From contig NZ_CP013417.1 in the NCBI RefSeq assembly GCF_001524445.2, positions 372,001 to 436,000 of the forward strand: 64,000 nt of DNA, in the 5' to 3' direction. The notes beneath the pieces were generated by a model, which had not been told where the DNA came from, made no database searches, and was given only the letters and a program-made list of their open reading frames with translations. This document shows positions 42,986 through 52,230 of this stretch, in pieces. A program made the translations under genes and the position numbers. Positions within the stretch are counted from its first letter, which is position 1, and the number at the start of each line of letters is the position of its first letter. Source of the DNA: Burkholderia savannae (GTDB taxonomy: Bacteria; Pseudomonadota; Gammaproteobacteria; Burkholderiales; Burkholderiaceae).

Positions 42986-43469
42986 GGGCGGCCGGGCCGC
43001 CCGCGTTTTCCGTTTTCTTCCGCGCGTGCGCGTCGATCGGGCGGCGTTTCTTCATGCGGCCGGCGCGCGCGCATCCTGCGGCACACCATTCCGCTATTCA
43101 GGCTTCTACAAATCTTTCAAAATCGATACATCCGGAATTCGGGTAATTCCTCAATTTATTTCGGTCACCAGATTAGTTCTGCTCCGCAGTGCGAATCGAG
43201 CAATAAAAAATCCGTTCGATCGGCGCTTTTGTGGCGATCGGATTGACAAAACACGGCTCGAAAGCCCGATTTCATATCGATTCCGTTCAAATCGAAATTC
43301 GAGTTCGAAAGAATAAAGTAAGCCTGATTTCTTTCAAATGTTTCGCTATTTTTCAAATCGAAGCTTGTCGCGTATATTGGCCGACGCCTTGGCTTATCGG
43401 GCCGATCGAGCAAGGTGGGGGCGCCTATCCGGCCGCTCTGGAAAACAACACGAGAGAAGGAAGACGACT
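42986..43469 (+). promoter_or_regulatory. AT-rich upstream region of the S10 peptidase with a recurring motif
   Basis: No gene is seen in these 484 bp. From about 43090 to 43380 the GC content falls by eye to about 40-47%, against roughly 68% around it. A motif TTCAAATCGA recurs: 43115-43126 (TTTCAAAATCGA), 43286-43296 and 43352-43362, with a weaker copy near 43332. A possible promoter reads TTTTCA (43350-43355), 17 bp, TATATT (43373-43378), so the last copy overlaps the -35. The ribosome-binding site GAAGGAAG precedes the S10 start. Confidence 0.55.
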
Positions 43470-45104
43470 ATGCCAGCACGTAAAACGAAGCTGTTATTAG
43501 CCGCGGTATTCTCTTCGCTGCTCCTCGCAGCGTGCAACGGGGATGACGGAGGCCCCGCTGCGAGCGTCGCCGCGAACGCCGACAGTTCGAGCAATACCGG
43601 CTCTTCCTCCGGCGCGGACAAGCCCTACCAAGATCCCAACCGCTATTCGTCGAGCGGGAGCGCATCGCTGTCGCCTTCCGCCGCGACCGAGAACGCCGCG
43701 ATCACGCATCACCAGATCACGGTGAACGGCAAGACGATCAACTACACGGCGACTGCCGGCCACCTGAGCGCCCGCAACCCACAGACGGGCGCCGCCGAAG
43801 CATCGTTCTTCTACGTCGCGTACACGGCGGACAACCAGCCGCTCGGCAAGCGTCCCGTCACGTTCTTCTACAACGGCGGCCCGGGTTCGTCGACGGTCTG
43901 GCTGCACCTCGGCTCGTTCGGTCCGAAGCGCCTCGTGACCGGCGATCCGAACGCGAACAGCCCGACGCCGTTCCCGTTCGTCGACAACCAGGAAACGCTC
44001 CTCGACACGACCGATCTCGTGTTCGTCGACGCGATCGGCACCGGCTTCTCGGAAGCGATCGCGCCGAACACGAACCAGACGTTCTGGGGCGTCGATCAGG
44101 ACGGCGGAGCATTTCGCGATTTCGTGACCCGCTATCTGCAGGTGAATCGGCGCAACGATTCGCCGAAGTACCTGTTCGGCGAATCGTACGGCACGCCGCG
44201 CACCGACGTGCTCGCGAACCTGCTCGAGACGGCGGGCGTGAAGCTCGACGGGATCGTGCTGCAGTCGTCGATTCTCAACTACAACAGCAATTGCGACATG
44301 GCGAGCAACTCCGTCGGCAATTCGAACAACGGATCGAGCGCGGTGAGCTGCGCGGGCTTCGTGCCGAGCTACGGCACGGTCGGCGCGTACTACCGGCTCG
44401 ACAATCCGAACCCGTCGAATCTGCCGCAATACGCGGACCAGATGCGCCTGCTGACGGCGGGCACCTATGCGCCAGCCGTGGATGCGTATCTCGCGAGCAA
44501 CACGCAGCCGCCGCAGAGCCTCGTGACGACGATGTCGAATTCGACGGGCGCCGCCGCGTCGCTCTGGCGCGCGAACTTCAACCTGCTGCCGACCACGTAC
44601 GACAACAGCTATCAGCTCGCGCTGATCCCGGGCACGCTGATCGGCCGCTACGACGCGCGCGTGAACGTGCCGACGAACAGCCCGCTCGCCGCGGACGGCG
44701 ATCCGTCGAGCAGCTTCATCACGAAGCCGTTCACCGACACGATCGGCACCTATTTGCCGAACGTGCTGAAGTACTCGGCGAAGTCGGCCTATGCTGTGGA
44801 GAGCAACGCGATCAATACGTGGGATTGGAGCCACGACGGTCTCGATCTGCCCGACACGATCCCGGATCTGGCCACGGCGCTCACGCTCAATCCTGCGCTG
44901 AAGGTGCTGTCGCTGAACGGTTATCACGACATCGCGACGCCGTTCTATCAGACGGAGCTCGATCTCGCCCGTCTCGGCGCGCAGCCCAACCTGACGATCA
45001 AGGATTACCAGGGCGGACACATGGTCTATCTGGACGATACGTCGCGGCCGCGGGAGAAAGCCGATCTGGCGACGTTCTATGCCGCGACGCCCGTCGCGCG
45101 GTGA
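43470..45104 (+). CDS. S10-family serine carboxypeptidase, lipoprotein
   Basis: This is a predicted exported serine carboxypeptidase of family S10. The 544-residue protein has a lipoprotein signal (MPARKTKLLLAAVFSS...LLAAC) with Cys22 as the lipidation site, then a Ser/Gly-rich linker to about 70. The S10 motif NGGPGSS lies near residue 135. The catalytic triad is Ser239 (GESYGT), Asp487 (GYHDIATPF) and His517 (GGHMVY). The family cuts C-terminal residues at acidic pH, mostly known from eukaryotes and some bacteria. It has its own AT-rich upstream region and is followed by an EF-hand gene. Confidence 0.9.
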   Translation: MPARKTKLLLAAVFSSLLLAACNGDDGGPAASVAANADSSSNTGSSSGADKPYQDPNRYSSSGSASLSPSAATENAAITHHQITVNGKTINYTATAGHLSARNPQTGAAEASFFYVAYTADNQPLGKRPVTFFYNGGPGSSTVWLHLGSFGPKRLVTGDPNANSPTPFPFVDNQETLLDTTDLVFVDAIGTGFSEAIAPNTNQTFWGVDQDGGAFRDFVTRYLQVNRRNDSPKYLFGESYGTPRTDVLANLLETAGVKLDGIVLQSSILNYNSNCDMASNSVGNSNNGSSAVSCAGFVPSYGTVGAYYRLDNPNPSNLPQYADQMRLLTAGTYAPAVDAYLASNTQPPQSLVTTMSNSTGAAASLWRANFNLLPTTYDNSYQLALIPGTLIGRYDARVNVPTNSPLAADGDPSSSFITKPFTDTIGTYLPNVLKYSAKSAYAVESNAINTWDWSHDGLDLPDTIPDLATALTLNPALKVLSLNGYHDIATPFYQTELDLARLGAQPNLTIKDYQGGHMVYLDDTSRPREKADLATFYAATPVAR

Positions 45105-45195
45105 CGTCGAACGATGCTGAACCGCTGGTCGCGCCGCGCGCATGATGCGCGGCGCGCGACGAGCCATGACGACCCCATTTCTCATCGGAGCTGAC

Positions 45196-45597
45196 ATGAA
45201 AATCCATTCGGCATTTGCCTGGTCGGCGCTCGCCGCCGCAGGCCTCGCGCTCTTCATGCAAGCGGCGCTCGCGCAGCAGGCGGCGAGCGGCGCGCAACCC
45301 GATCGCCGCGCGCAGGCGCAACTCGGCGATCCGTACGTACCGCCCGCCGCGCGCAAGCCGACGGCCGGCACGCAGACGTCGGGCGCCGCGCTGCACGCGC
45401 AGGTCGTGCGCAAGCTGCAGCGCCAGTTCGCAGCGGCCGACGCCGACAATACGGGCCTGACCGAAGCGCAGGCGAAGGCGGCGGGCCTCGGCTACGTCGC
45501 GAAGAACTTCAAGCAGATCGACGCGAACCACACGGGGCGCGTGTCGTTCTCCGACGTGCAGCGCTACATCCAATCGCAGAGCGCGACGCAGCAGTAA
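45196..45597 (+). CDS. Exported EF-hand domain protein
   Basis: The 133-residue protein has a signal peptide (residues 1-27, ending around LAQQA) and two EF-hand-like loops. The first, DADNTGLTEAQ, has the Asp-x-Asp-x-Thr-Gly pattern but lacks an acidic residue at position 12. The second, DANHTGRVSFSD, is more complete. Calcium binding in the periplasm or outside the cell is the likely property. The ATG at 45196 is followed by the hydrophobic signal. It lies 91 bp after the S10 peptidase and before an intrinsic terminator, so the two may be co-transcribed. Confidence 0.82.
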   Translation: MKIHSAFAWSALAAAGLALFMQAALAQQAASGAQPDRRAQAQLGDPYVPPAARKPTAGTQTSGAALHAQVVRKLQRQFAAADADNTGLTEAQAKAAGLGYVAKNFKQIDANHTGRVSFSDVQRYIQSQSATQQ

Positions 45598-45644
45598 GCG
45601 CGCCGCGCATCGTCTACCCCACGAGGAGCGCGGGGTGCGCATCG

Positions 45645-45683
45645 AACGGGCTCAGCCGGGCATTCGGCTCAGCCCGTTTTTTT
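45645..45683 (+). terminator. Rho-independent terminator after the EF-hand gene
   Basis: ACGGGCT-C-AGCCG pairs with CGGCT-C-AGCCCGT through one C-C mismatch; the loop is GGCATT and a T tract of seven follows. It ends the S10/EF-hand transcript before the IclR promoter. Confidence 0.88.
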
Positions 45684-45730
45684 CATGCGCGTTCATGCGC
45701 GCGGCCGTCTCGCGGGTATGATCTGGATTC

Positions 45731-45786
45731 CCAATATATGAGAGCTTCATTCAGATATTGGAGCTTGCTGCAGGCCCCCCTACAAT
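45731..45786 (+). promoter_or_regulatory. Promoter and candidate operator of the IclR-dgoKA operon
   Basis: A promoter reads TTGGAG (45758-45763), 17 bp, TACAAT (45781-45786). A perfect 7 bp inverted repeat, CCAATAT (45731-45737) and ATATTGG (45755-45761), spans the region upstream, and its right arm overlaps the -35. GAGCTT also occurs twice inside (45742-45747 and 45761-45766). IclR regulators typically bind such dyads at or near their own promoter. Confidence 0.6.
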
Positions 45787-45872
45787 CCGAAGCACATCGA
45801 AATGCTTCGGCAGATGTGCGGCCGCCGCGAAATCGCGGCTCGCGCGTCTGAATTGCCGGAGTTCATCGCACC

Positions 45873-46781
45873 ATGAACAAGACGCCCATGACGCTTGCTT
45901 TGAACGGCGCGACAGCCGTCCATACCGACATGTCCGACGCGGCGCTCGCCGACAGCATCGGCGCGACGAGCACGCCGCTCGATCTCGCCGCGCAGCAGGC
46001 GGGCACGCAGACGCTGCTGCGCGGGCTCGCGATTCTCGAGGCGGTCGCGGGCGGCGCGCGCGACATGCGCGCGATCGGCGCCGCGCTCGGCACGACGCGC
46101 AGCACGACGCACCGCCTCGTCAGCAGCCTCGTGCAGGCGCGCTATCTGCGCCAGGTGCAAGGCGGCTATCTGCTCGGTCCGAAGCTGATCGAGCTCGGCA
46201 CGATCGCGCTCGAGCAGATGCCGCTCACGGCGGTTGCGCGGGCGCATCTCGAGGCGCTCGCGCAAGCGACGCTCGACACGATTCACCTCGGCGTGCGCGA
46301 CGGCGACGACGTGCTCTACATCGACAAGATTCCCGGCACGCGCGGCCTCGAGATGCGCTCGCGGATCGGCCACCGGATGCCGCTCGCGTCGACGGGAATC
46401 GGCAAGGCGATGATGCTCGACCTCGATCCCGACACGTGGCGCTCGCTGTTCGAGGCGTCCAAGCGCGCGCTCGCGGGCGTGAACTTCAAGCCGGATCGCC
46501 GCCCCGACGTCGGCACGTTCCTGCAGCGGATGGCGCACTACGCGGCGGGCGGCTACACGTTCGATCTCGAGGAGAACGAAACGTCGATTCGCTGTGTCGC
46601 CGCGCCGGTGCGAGACGCGTCGGGCGCGATCGTCGCCGCGCTGTCGGTGGCGAGCACGATTCCGTACATGTCGCTCGACCGCATGAACGAGCTCGTGCCG
46701 CTCGTGCAGCGCGGCGCGCGTGCGATTTCGGCCGATCTCGGCTGGAGCGCGCCGCAGGCGACGCGCAGGATCAAGCGATGA
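45873..46781 (+). CDS. IclR-family transcriptional regulator
   Basis: The 302-residue protein has an N-terminal winged helix-turn-helix at about residues 47-110 (LLRGLAILEAVA; RAIGAALGTTRSTTHRLVSSL) and a C-terminal IclR effector domain (about 125-290) with the GVRDGDDVLYIDKIPG and LASTGIGKAM motifs. The first 40 residues are an unconserved extension. It overlaps dgoK by ATGA and heads the sugar operon, so it very likely controls it, with a sugar acid such as galactonate or 2-keto-3-deoxygalactonate as possible effector; that is inference from the neighbours. Confidence 0.88.
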   Translation: MNKTPMTLALNGATAVHTDMSDAALADSIGATSTPLDLAAQQAGTQTLLRGLAILEAVAGGARDMRAIGAALGTTRSTTHRLVSSLVQARYLRQVQGGYLLGPKLIELGTIALEQMPLTAVARAHLEALAQATLDTIHLGVRDGDDVLYIDKIPGTRGLEMRSRIGHRMPLASTGIGKAMMLDLDPDTWRSLFEASKRALAGVNFKPDRRPDVGTFLQRMAHYAAGGYTFDLEENETSIRCVAAPVRDASGAIVAALSVASTIPYMSLDRMNELVPLVQRGARAISADLGWSAPQATRRIKR

Positions 46782-47791
46782 TGGCGCACGCGGCGGCGCC
46801 CGCGCTGATCGGGCTCGACTGGGGCACGACGTCGCTGCGCGCGTACCTGTTCGCCGCCGACGGCTCGGTGCTCGACACGCGCGCGCTTGCCGCCGGCGTG
46901 ATGAGCTTGCCCGATGCGCAGGGCGCATCGTCGTCGCAGGCATTCGACGCGGCGTTCGAGCGCGCGTGCGGCGCATGGCTCGATCGCGCGCCGCACGTGC
47001 CCGCGCTCGCGGCCGGCATGGTCGGCAGCGCGCAGGGCTGGCGCGAAGCGCCGTACGTGACGATGCCGGCCGACGCCGACGTGTTCGCATCGAATCTCGT
47101 GCGGCTTCGCACCGCGCGCGGCTCGTCGCTCGCGATCGTGCCGGGCGCGCTCGAGCCGGGCGAGTTGCCGGACGTGATGCGCGGCGAGGAGACGCAGATC
47201 GTCGGCGCGCTCGCGGCCGAGCCGTCGCTCGCGCACGAGCGAGCGGGCGTGCTGATCGCGCTGCCCGGCACGCACGCGAAATGGGCGTGGGTGCGCGACG
47301 GCCGCATCGAGTGGTTTCGCACGTACATGACGGGCGAGCTGTACGCCGCGCTGCGCGGGCACACGATTCTCGGCCGCACGATGCAGCCGAGCGACGCGCC
47401 CGATTGGCCCGCGTTCGCGCATGGCGTGCGGATCGCGCGCCGCAAGCGCGGCGAGGGATTGCTCGCGACCTTGTTCAGCACGCGCACGCTCGGCCTGACC
47501 GGGCAGCTCGCGCCGCAAGCGCAGGGCGATTATTTGTCCGGACTGCTGATCGGTCACGAGCTGAACGCGCTCGACGCGCTGCTCGACGGCCACGGCGCAT
47601 CGCTTGCCGCGCTCGCTCCGCGCCTCGTCGGCGACGGCGCATTGTGCGATCGCTATCGCCGCGCGCTGGCCGAATTCGACTGCGGCGAGGCGCGCATCGT
47701 CGAGCGTGCGTCCGAGCGCGGCCTGTGGCGCATCGCGACGCTGGCCGGGCTCGTCGGCGCGGCGGGCGACGCCGTCTGCACGTCGCAATAG
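46778..47791 (+). CDS. dgoK: 2-dehydro-3-deoxygalactonokinase
   Basis: DgoK phosphorylates 2-keto-3-deoxygalactonate in the De Ley-Doudoroff pathway. The 337-residue protein has an ASKHA-like start IGLDWGTTSLRAYLF and the conserved MVGSAQGWREAPY and LPGTHAKWAWV motifs typical of DgoK. Start codons at 46778 and 46781 are adjacent; the first overlaps the regulator stop as ATGA. The next gene is the matching aldolase, which supports the assignment. It is translationally coupled to the IclR regulator. Confidence 0.92.
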   Translation: MMAHAAAPALIGLDWGTTSLRAYLFAADGSVLDTRALAAGVMSLPDAQGASSSQAFDAAFERACGAWLDRAPHVPALAAGMVGSAQGWREAPYVTMPADADVFASNLVRLRTARGSSLAIVPGALEPGELPDVMRGEETQIVGALAAEPSLAHERAGVLIALPGTHAKWAWVRDGRIEWFRTYMTGELYAALRGHTILGRTMQPSDAPDWPAFAHGVRIARRKRGEGLLATLFSTRTLGLTGQLAPQAQGDYLSGLLIGHELNALDALLDGHGASLAALAPRLVGDGALCDRYRRALAEFDCGEARIVERASERGLWRIATLAGLVGAAGDAVCTSQ

Positions 47792-47831
47792 ACGCAGCAC
47801 GTTTCGACGCGAAGCTGCTGGAGGAGATGAG

Positions 47832-48521
47832 ATGTCGATGGATGCCGAAGCACTCCGTTTTCCCGCGCCGTATGCGCCGCATCGCGCCCTGATGCGCGCG
47901 TTCGACGCGTGTCCGCTGATCGCGATCCTGCGCGGGATCACGCCCGCGGACGCGGCGGCGCACGGCGCCGCGTTGTACGAAGCGGGCTTTCGCATCGTCG
48001 AGGTGCCGCTCAATTCGCCCGATCCGTTCGACGGCATCGCCGCGTTGCGCGCCGCGCTGCCCGCCGACGCGATCGTCGGCGCGGGCACGGTGTTGCGCGC
48101 CGAATACGTCGACGATGTCGTGCGCGCCGGTGGCGAGCTGATCGTGATGCCGCATGCGGACGGCGACGTCGTGCGCCGCGCGAAGACGCTCGGCATCGGC
48201 TGCGCGCCCGGCGTCGCGACGCCGACCGAGGCGTTCGCCGCGCTCGCGAACGGCGCGGACGTGCTGAAGATGTTTCCGGCCGAGCAGCTCGGCCAGGTCG
48301 CCGTGAAGGCGTGGCGCGCGGTGATCGATGCGCGCGTGCCGCTCGTGCCGGTCGGCGGGATCACGCCCGAGAACATGGGGCCGTATCTCGCGGCGGGCGC
48401 GAACGGCTTCGGCCTCGGCTCCGCGTTGTACGCGCCCGGACAGACGCCCGACGTCACAGCCTCGCGCGCGCGGGCGTTCGTCAAGGGATGGCAGATCGCC
48501 CGCAACGGAGCGGCGCGGTGA
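47832..48521 (+). CDS. dgoA: 2-dehydro-3-deoxy-6-phosphogalactonate aldolase
   Basis: DgoA splits 2-keto-3-deoxy-6-phosphogalactonate to pyruvate and glyceraldehyde 3-phosphate. The 229-residue protein is a KDPG-aldolase-fold enzyme with the proton-transfer Glu in RIVEVPLNSP, the Schiff-base Lys in ADVLKMFPAEQLG and the phosphate-binding loop PVGGITPENMG. The motif NSPDPFDGI favours the galactonate over the gluconate enzyme, as does dgoK just upstream. The ATG at 47832 has a GAGGAG site. It overlaps the next gene by GTGA. Confidence 0.92.
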   Translation: MSMDAEALRFPAPYAPHRALMRAFDACPLIAILRGITPADAAAHGAALYEAGFRIVEVPLNSPDPFDGIAALRAALPADAIVGAGTVLRAEYVDDVVRAGGELIVMPHADGDVVRRAKTLGIGCAPGVATPTEAFAALANGADVLKMFPAEQLGQVAVKAWRAVIDARVPLVPVGGITPENMGPYLAAGANGFGLGSALYAPGQTPDVTASRARAFVKGWQIARNGAAR

Positions 48522-49297
48522 ACCGGCTCGCGGGCAAGGTCGCGTTCGTGACGGGCGCGGGGCGCGGCATCGGCGCGGCGATCGCGCGCGCGTTCGTGCA
48601 GGAAGGCGCGGCCGTCGCGCTCGCGGAGCTCGACGCGGCGCTCGCCGAAGAGACCGTCGACGCGATCGCGCGCGATGTGGCCGATGCGCGCGTGCTCGCC
48701 GTGCCGACGGACGTCGCGCAGGCCGAGTCGGTCGCGGCGGCGCTCGCGCAAACGGAGCGCGCGTTCGGCCCGCTCGACGTGCTCGTCAACAACGCGGGCA
48801 TCAACGTGTTCCGCGATCCGCTTTCGCTCACCGACGAAGACTGGCGGCGTTGTTTCGCGGTCGATCTCGACGGCGTCTGGAACGGCTGTCGCGCGGCGCT
48901 GCCCGGCATGGTCGAGCGCGGGCGCGGCAGCATCGTGAACATCGCGTCGACGCATGCGTTCAAGATCATTCCGGGCTGCTTTCCGTATCCGGTCGCCAAG
49001 CACGGCGTGCTGGGTCTCACGCGCGCGCTCGGCATCGAATACGCGCCGCGCAACGTGCGCGTGAATGCGATCGCGCCCGGCTACATCGAGACGCAGGCGA
49101 CGCGCGACTGGTGGAGCGCGCAGCCCGACCCCGAGGCCGCGCGGCGCGAGACGCTCGCGCTGCAGCCGATGAAGCGGATCGGGCGCGCGGACGAAGTGGC
49201 GATGACCGCGGTGTTTCTCGCGTCGGACGAAGCGCCGTTCATCAACGCGAGCTGCATCACGATCGACGGCGGGCGTTCGGTGCTGTATCACGACTGA
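48518..49297 (+). CDS. Short-chain dehydrogenase (candidate sugar dehydrogenase)
   Basis: The 259-residue protein is a classical SDR: cofactor motif TGAGRGIG at residues 12-19, NNAGI, a catalytic Ser in NIASTHAF and Tyr-x-x-x-Lys in PYPVAKHG. The C-terminal half ends with the usual CITIDGGRS. A GTG start overlaps dgoA (GTGA). Next to dgoK, dgoA and the sugar ABC transporter, it is a good candidate for a galactose or arabinose 1-dehydrogenase, but substrate choice in SDRs cannot be read from motifs. Confidence 0.8.
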   Translation: MNRLAGKVAFVTGAGRGIGAAIARAFVQEGAAVALAELDAALAEETVDAIARDVADARVLAVPTDVAQAESVAAALAQTERAFGPLDVLVNNAGINVFRDPLSLTDEDWRRCFAVDLDGVWNGCRAALPGMVERGRGSIVNIASTHAFKIIPGCFPYPVAKHGVLGLTRALGIEYAPRNVRVNAIAPGYIETQATRDWWSAQPDPEAARRETLALQPMKRIGRADEVAMTAVFLASDEAPFINASCITIDGGRSVLYHD

Positions 49298-49426
49298 TTC
49301 ATTCGCGCGGTCGTCCACTCGTGGACGCATACGCGCGAAGGCGGCGCGCGACGGTCGCACGCGCCGCGTCGAGACGACGAAGCGGCCGACGTATCCGGTG
49401 ACGGAGACAACAAGGAGACAAGCAAC

Positions 49427-50422
49427 ATGAAGCGCAGAACGTTCATCACACTGGCGGCCGCCGCGACGGTCGCGGCGGCGGGCCTGCCCGCGCACGCGGC
49501 CGAGCCCGTGAAGATCGGCTTCCTCGTCAAGCAGCCCGAGGAGCCGTGGTTCCAGGACGAATGGAAATTCGCCGAGATCGCCGCGAAGAGCCGGGGCTTC
49601 ACGCTCGTGAAGATCGGCGCGCCGTCCGGCGAGAAGGTGATGAGCGCGATCGACAACCTCGCCGCGCAGAAGGCGCAGGGCTTCGTCATCTGCACGCCCG
49701 ACGTGAAGCTCGGGCCGGGCATCGTCGCGAAGGCGAAGTCGCACGGCCTGAAGATGATGACCGTCGACGATCGCCTCGTCGACGGCGCGGGCAAGCCGAT
49801 CGAATCGGTCCCGCACATGGGCATTTCCGCGTACGACATCGGCAAGCAGGTCGGCGGCGGGATCGCGGCCGAGATCAAGAAGCGCGGCTGGAACATCAAC
49901 GAAGTCGGCGCGATCGACATCACGTACGAACAGTTGCCGACCGCGCACGACCGCACGACGGGCGCGACCGATGCGCTCGTCGCGGCGGGCTTTCCGAAGG
50001 CGAACGTGATCGCCGCGCCGCAGGCGAAGACCGACACCGAGAACGCGTTCAACGCGGCGAACATTGCGCTCACGAAGAATCCGCAGTTCAAGCACTGGGT
50101 CGCGTACGGCCTCAACGACGAAGCGGTGCTCGGCGCGGTGCGCGCGGCAGAAGGGCGCGGCTTCAAGGCGGCCGACATGATCGGCATCGGCATCGGCGGC
50201 TCCGACTCGGCGCTCAGCGAATTCAAGAAGCCGCAGCCGACGGGCTTTTTCGGCACCGTGATCATCAGCCCGAAACGCCACGGCGAGGAGACGTCGGCGC
50301 TGATGTACGCGTGGATCACGCAGGGCAAGGCGCCGCCGCCGCTCACGCTGACGACGGGCATGCTCGCGACGCGCGAGAACGTCGGCCACGTGCGCGAGAC
50401 GATGGGGCTCGCGGCGAAGTGA
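49427..50422 (+). CDS. araF: Arabinose-type sugar ABC transporter substrate-binding protein
   Basis: The 331-residue protein is a periplasmic binding protein of the AraF type: after a signal peptide with twin arginines (MKRRTFITLAAAA; cleavage near AHA-AEP) it reads KIGFLVKQPEEPWFQDEW, nearly the same as E. coli AraF. Later stretches GFVICTPDVKLG, HDRTTGATDAL and GFKAADMIGIGI also follow it closely. It should bind L-arabinose, and AraF homologues also bind D-galactose or D-fucose. It begins a second group (araFGH) 129 bp after the SDR gene. Expression with the dgo genes is likely. Confidence 0.9.
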   Translation: MKRRTFITLAAAATVAAAGLPAHAAEPVKIGFLVKQPEEPWFQDEWKFAEIAAKSRGFTLVKIGAPSGEKVMSAIDNLAAQKAQGFVICTPDVKLGPGIVAKAKSHGLKMMTVDDRLVDGAGKPIESVPHMGISAYDIGKQVGGGIAAEIKKRGWNINEVGAIDITYEQLPTAHDRTTGATDALVAAGFPKANVIAAPQAKTDTENAFNAANIALTKNPQFKHWVAYGLNDEAVLGAVRAAEGRGFKAADMIGIGIGGSDSALSEFKKPQPTGFFGTVIISPKRHGEETSALMYAWITQGKAPPPLTLTTGMLATRENVGHVRETMGLAAK

Positions 50423-50560
50423 GCGGCATGCGCCGTGCGCGCGAAGCGGGCGTCGCGCGTTGCGCGGCGCTCGCGGCGAGCGTGGCGAACGATGTGCGCG
50501 ATGCGTCCGATGGGGCGAGGCGACGCAATGGCAATACGGATGGCGGTAGACGGAGGCGAC

Positions 50561-52072
50561 GTGGCTACGGCACTGCGTTTTGACAATATCGGCAAGGTCT
50601 TTCCCGGCGTGCGCGCGCTCGACGGCATCTCGTTCGACGTGCACGCGGGGCAGGTGCACGGCCTGATGGGCGAGAACGGCGCGGGCAAGTCGACGCTGCT
50701 CAAGATTCTCGGCGGCGAATATCAGCCCGATTCGGGCGGCGTGCTCGTCGACGGGCGGGCGATGCGCTTTCCGAGCGCCGCTGCGTCGATCGCGGCGGGC
50801 GTCGCGGTGATCCATCAGGAACTGCAATACGTGCCTGATCTGACGGTCGCCGAGAACCTGCTGCTCGGCCGGCTGCCGAACGTGCTCGGCTGGGTCAGGA
50901 AGCGCGACGCGCAGCGCTTCGTACGCGAGCGGCTCGCCGCGATGGGCGTCGATCTCGATCCGCAGGCGAAGCTGTGCCGGCTGTCGATCGCGCAGCGGCA
51001 GATGGTCGAGATCTGCAAGGCGCTCATGCGCAACGCGCGCGTGATCGCGCTCGACGAGCCGACGAGCTCGCTGTCGCACCGCGAAACCGAGGTGCTCTTC
51101 GCGCTCGTCGACGATTTGCGGCGCGACGGCCGCGCGCTCATCTACATCTCGCACCGGATGGACGAGATCTATCGGCTCTGCGACGCATGCACGATCTTTC
51201 GCGACGGCCGCCAGGTCGCGTCGCACGCGTCGCTCGCCGATGTGCCGCGCGAGTCGCTCGTGCGCCAGATGGTCGGCCGCGAGATCAGCGACATCTATCA
51301 CTACGAGCCGCGCGCGCTCGGCGGCGTGCGCTTGTCGGCGCGCGCGCTCGAGGGCGACGCGCTGCGAGCGGGCGCGAGCTTCGACGTACGCGCGGGCGAG
51401 ATCGTCGGCTTCTTCGGGCTCGTCGGCGCGGGGCGCAGCGAGCTGATGCGCGTGATCTACGGCGCGGACCGCCGGACGGGCGGCGCGCTCACGCTCGACG
51501 GCGAGCCGCTCGACATCCGCTCGACGGGCGACGCGATCCGGCACGGGATCGTGCTGTGCCCCGAGGATCGCAAGGAGGAGGGGATCGTCGCGCATGCGTC
51601 GGTTGCGGAGAACATCAACATCAGCTGCCGCCGTCATACGCTGCGCGCGGGGCTCTTCCTCGATCGCAAGCGCGAGGCGCAGACAGCCGAGCGCTTCATC
51701 AAGCTCTTGAAGATCAAGACGCCTAACCGTCGGCAGAAGATCCGCTTCCTGTCGGGCGGCAATCAGCAGAAGGCGATTCTCGCGCGCTGGCTCGCGGAGC
51801 CGGATCTGAAGGTCGTGATTCTCGACGAGCCGACGCGCGGCATCGACGTGGGCGCGAAGCACGAGATCTACGGCGTGATCTACGAGCTCGCGAAGCGCGG
51901 CTGCGCGATCGTGATGGTGTCGTCGGAGCTGCCGGAGGTGCTCGGCGTGTCGGATCGCATCGTCGTGATGCGCGAGGGGCGGATCGCGGGCGAGCTCGCG
52001 CGCGACGAGGCGAACGAAGAGGCGGTGCTGAATCTCGCGCTGCCTCAGGGCGCGACCGCGCGCGCCGCATGA
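50561..52072 (+). CDS. araG: Arabinose-type sugar ABC transporter ATP-binding protein
   Basis: AraG powers sugar import. It has two fused nucleotide-binding domains: the first with Walker [10 protein letters not shown] and signature [11 protein letters not shown], the second with an altered Walker A ([10 protein letters not shown]), as in other sugar ATPases, and signature [10 protein letters not shown]. The start is uncertain. GTG at 50561 gives 503 residues beginning [16 protein letters not shown], as in known AraG proteins, and has GGAGG 4 nt upstream. An ATG at 50528 would add 11 residues with a poorer ribosome-binding site. It sits between araF and araH. Confidence 0.9.
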   Translation: MATALRFDNIGKVFPGVRALDGISFDVHAGQVHGLMGENGAGKSTLLKILGGEYQPDSGGVLVDGRAMRFPSAAASIAAGVAVIHQELQYVPDLTVAENLLLGRLPNVLGWVRKRDAQRFVRERLAAMGVDLDPQAKLCRLSIAQRQMVEICKALMRNARVIALDEPTSSLSHRETEVLFALVDDLRRDGRALIYISHRMDEIYRLCDACTIFRDGRQVASHASLADVPRESLVRQMVGREISDIYHYEPRALGGVRLSARALEGDALRAGASFDVRAGEIVGFFGLVGAGRSELMRVIYGADRRTGGALTLDGEPLDIRSTGDAIRHGIVLCPEDRKEEGIVAHASVAENINISCRRHTLRAGLFLDRKREAQTAERFIKLLKIKTPNRRQKIRFLSGGNQQKAILARWLAEPDLKVVILDEPTRGIDVGAKHEIYGVIYELAKRGCAIVMVSSELPEVLGVSDRIVVMREGRIAGELARDEANEEAVLNLALPQGATARAA

Positions 52073-52230
52073 CGCACGGCGCGCGATATACGACGCATGA
52101 CGAGTGACGCACGAAGCGCGAAGCATGACGCGCGCGCGATCGGAGCGCAACGGTCCCGCGATACGCGCGACGACTGATTCAGGAATTGGAGACGAGGGCG
52201 GCCGCGCCGCCCCGCAGAGGAGCAGACGAC

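Noticed and set aside
46553..52150. A minus-strand open frame of 1865 codons across the IclR-araG region
   Set aside because: It lies antisense to several genes with clear motifs and has the Arg/Ala/His-rich composition produced by reading GC-rich codons backwards; no domain is seen.
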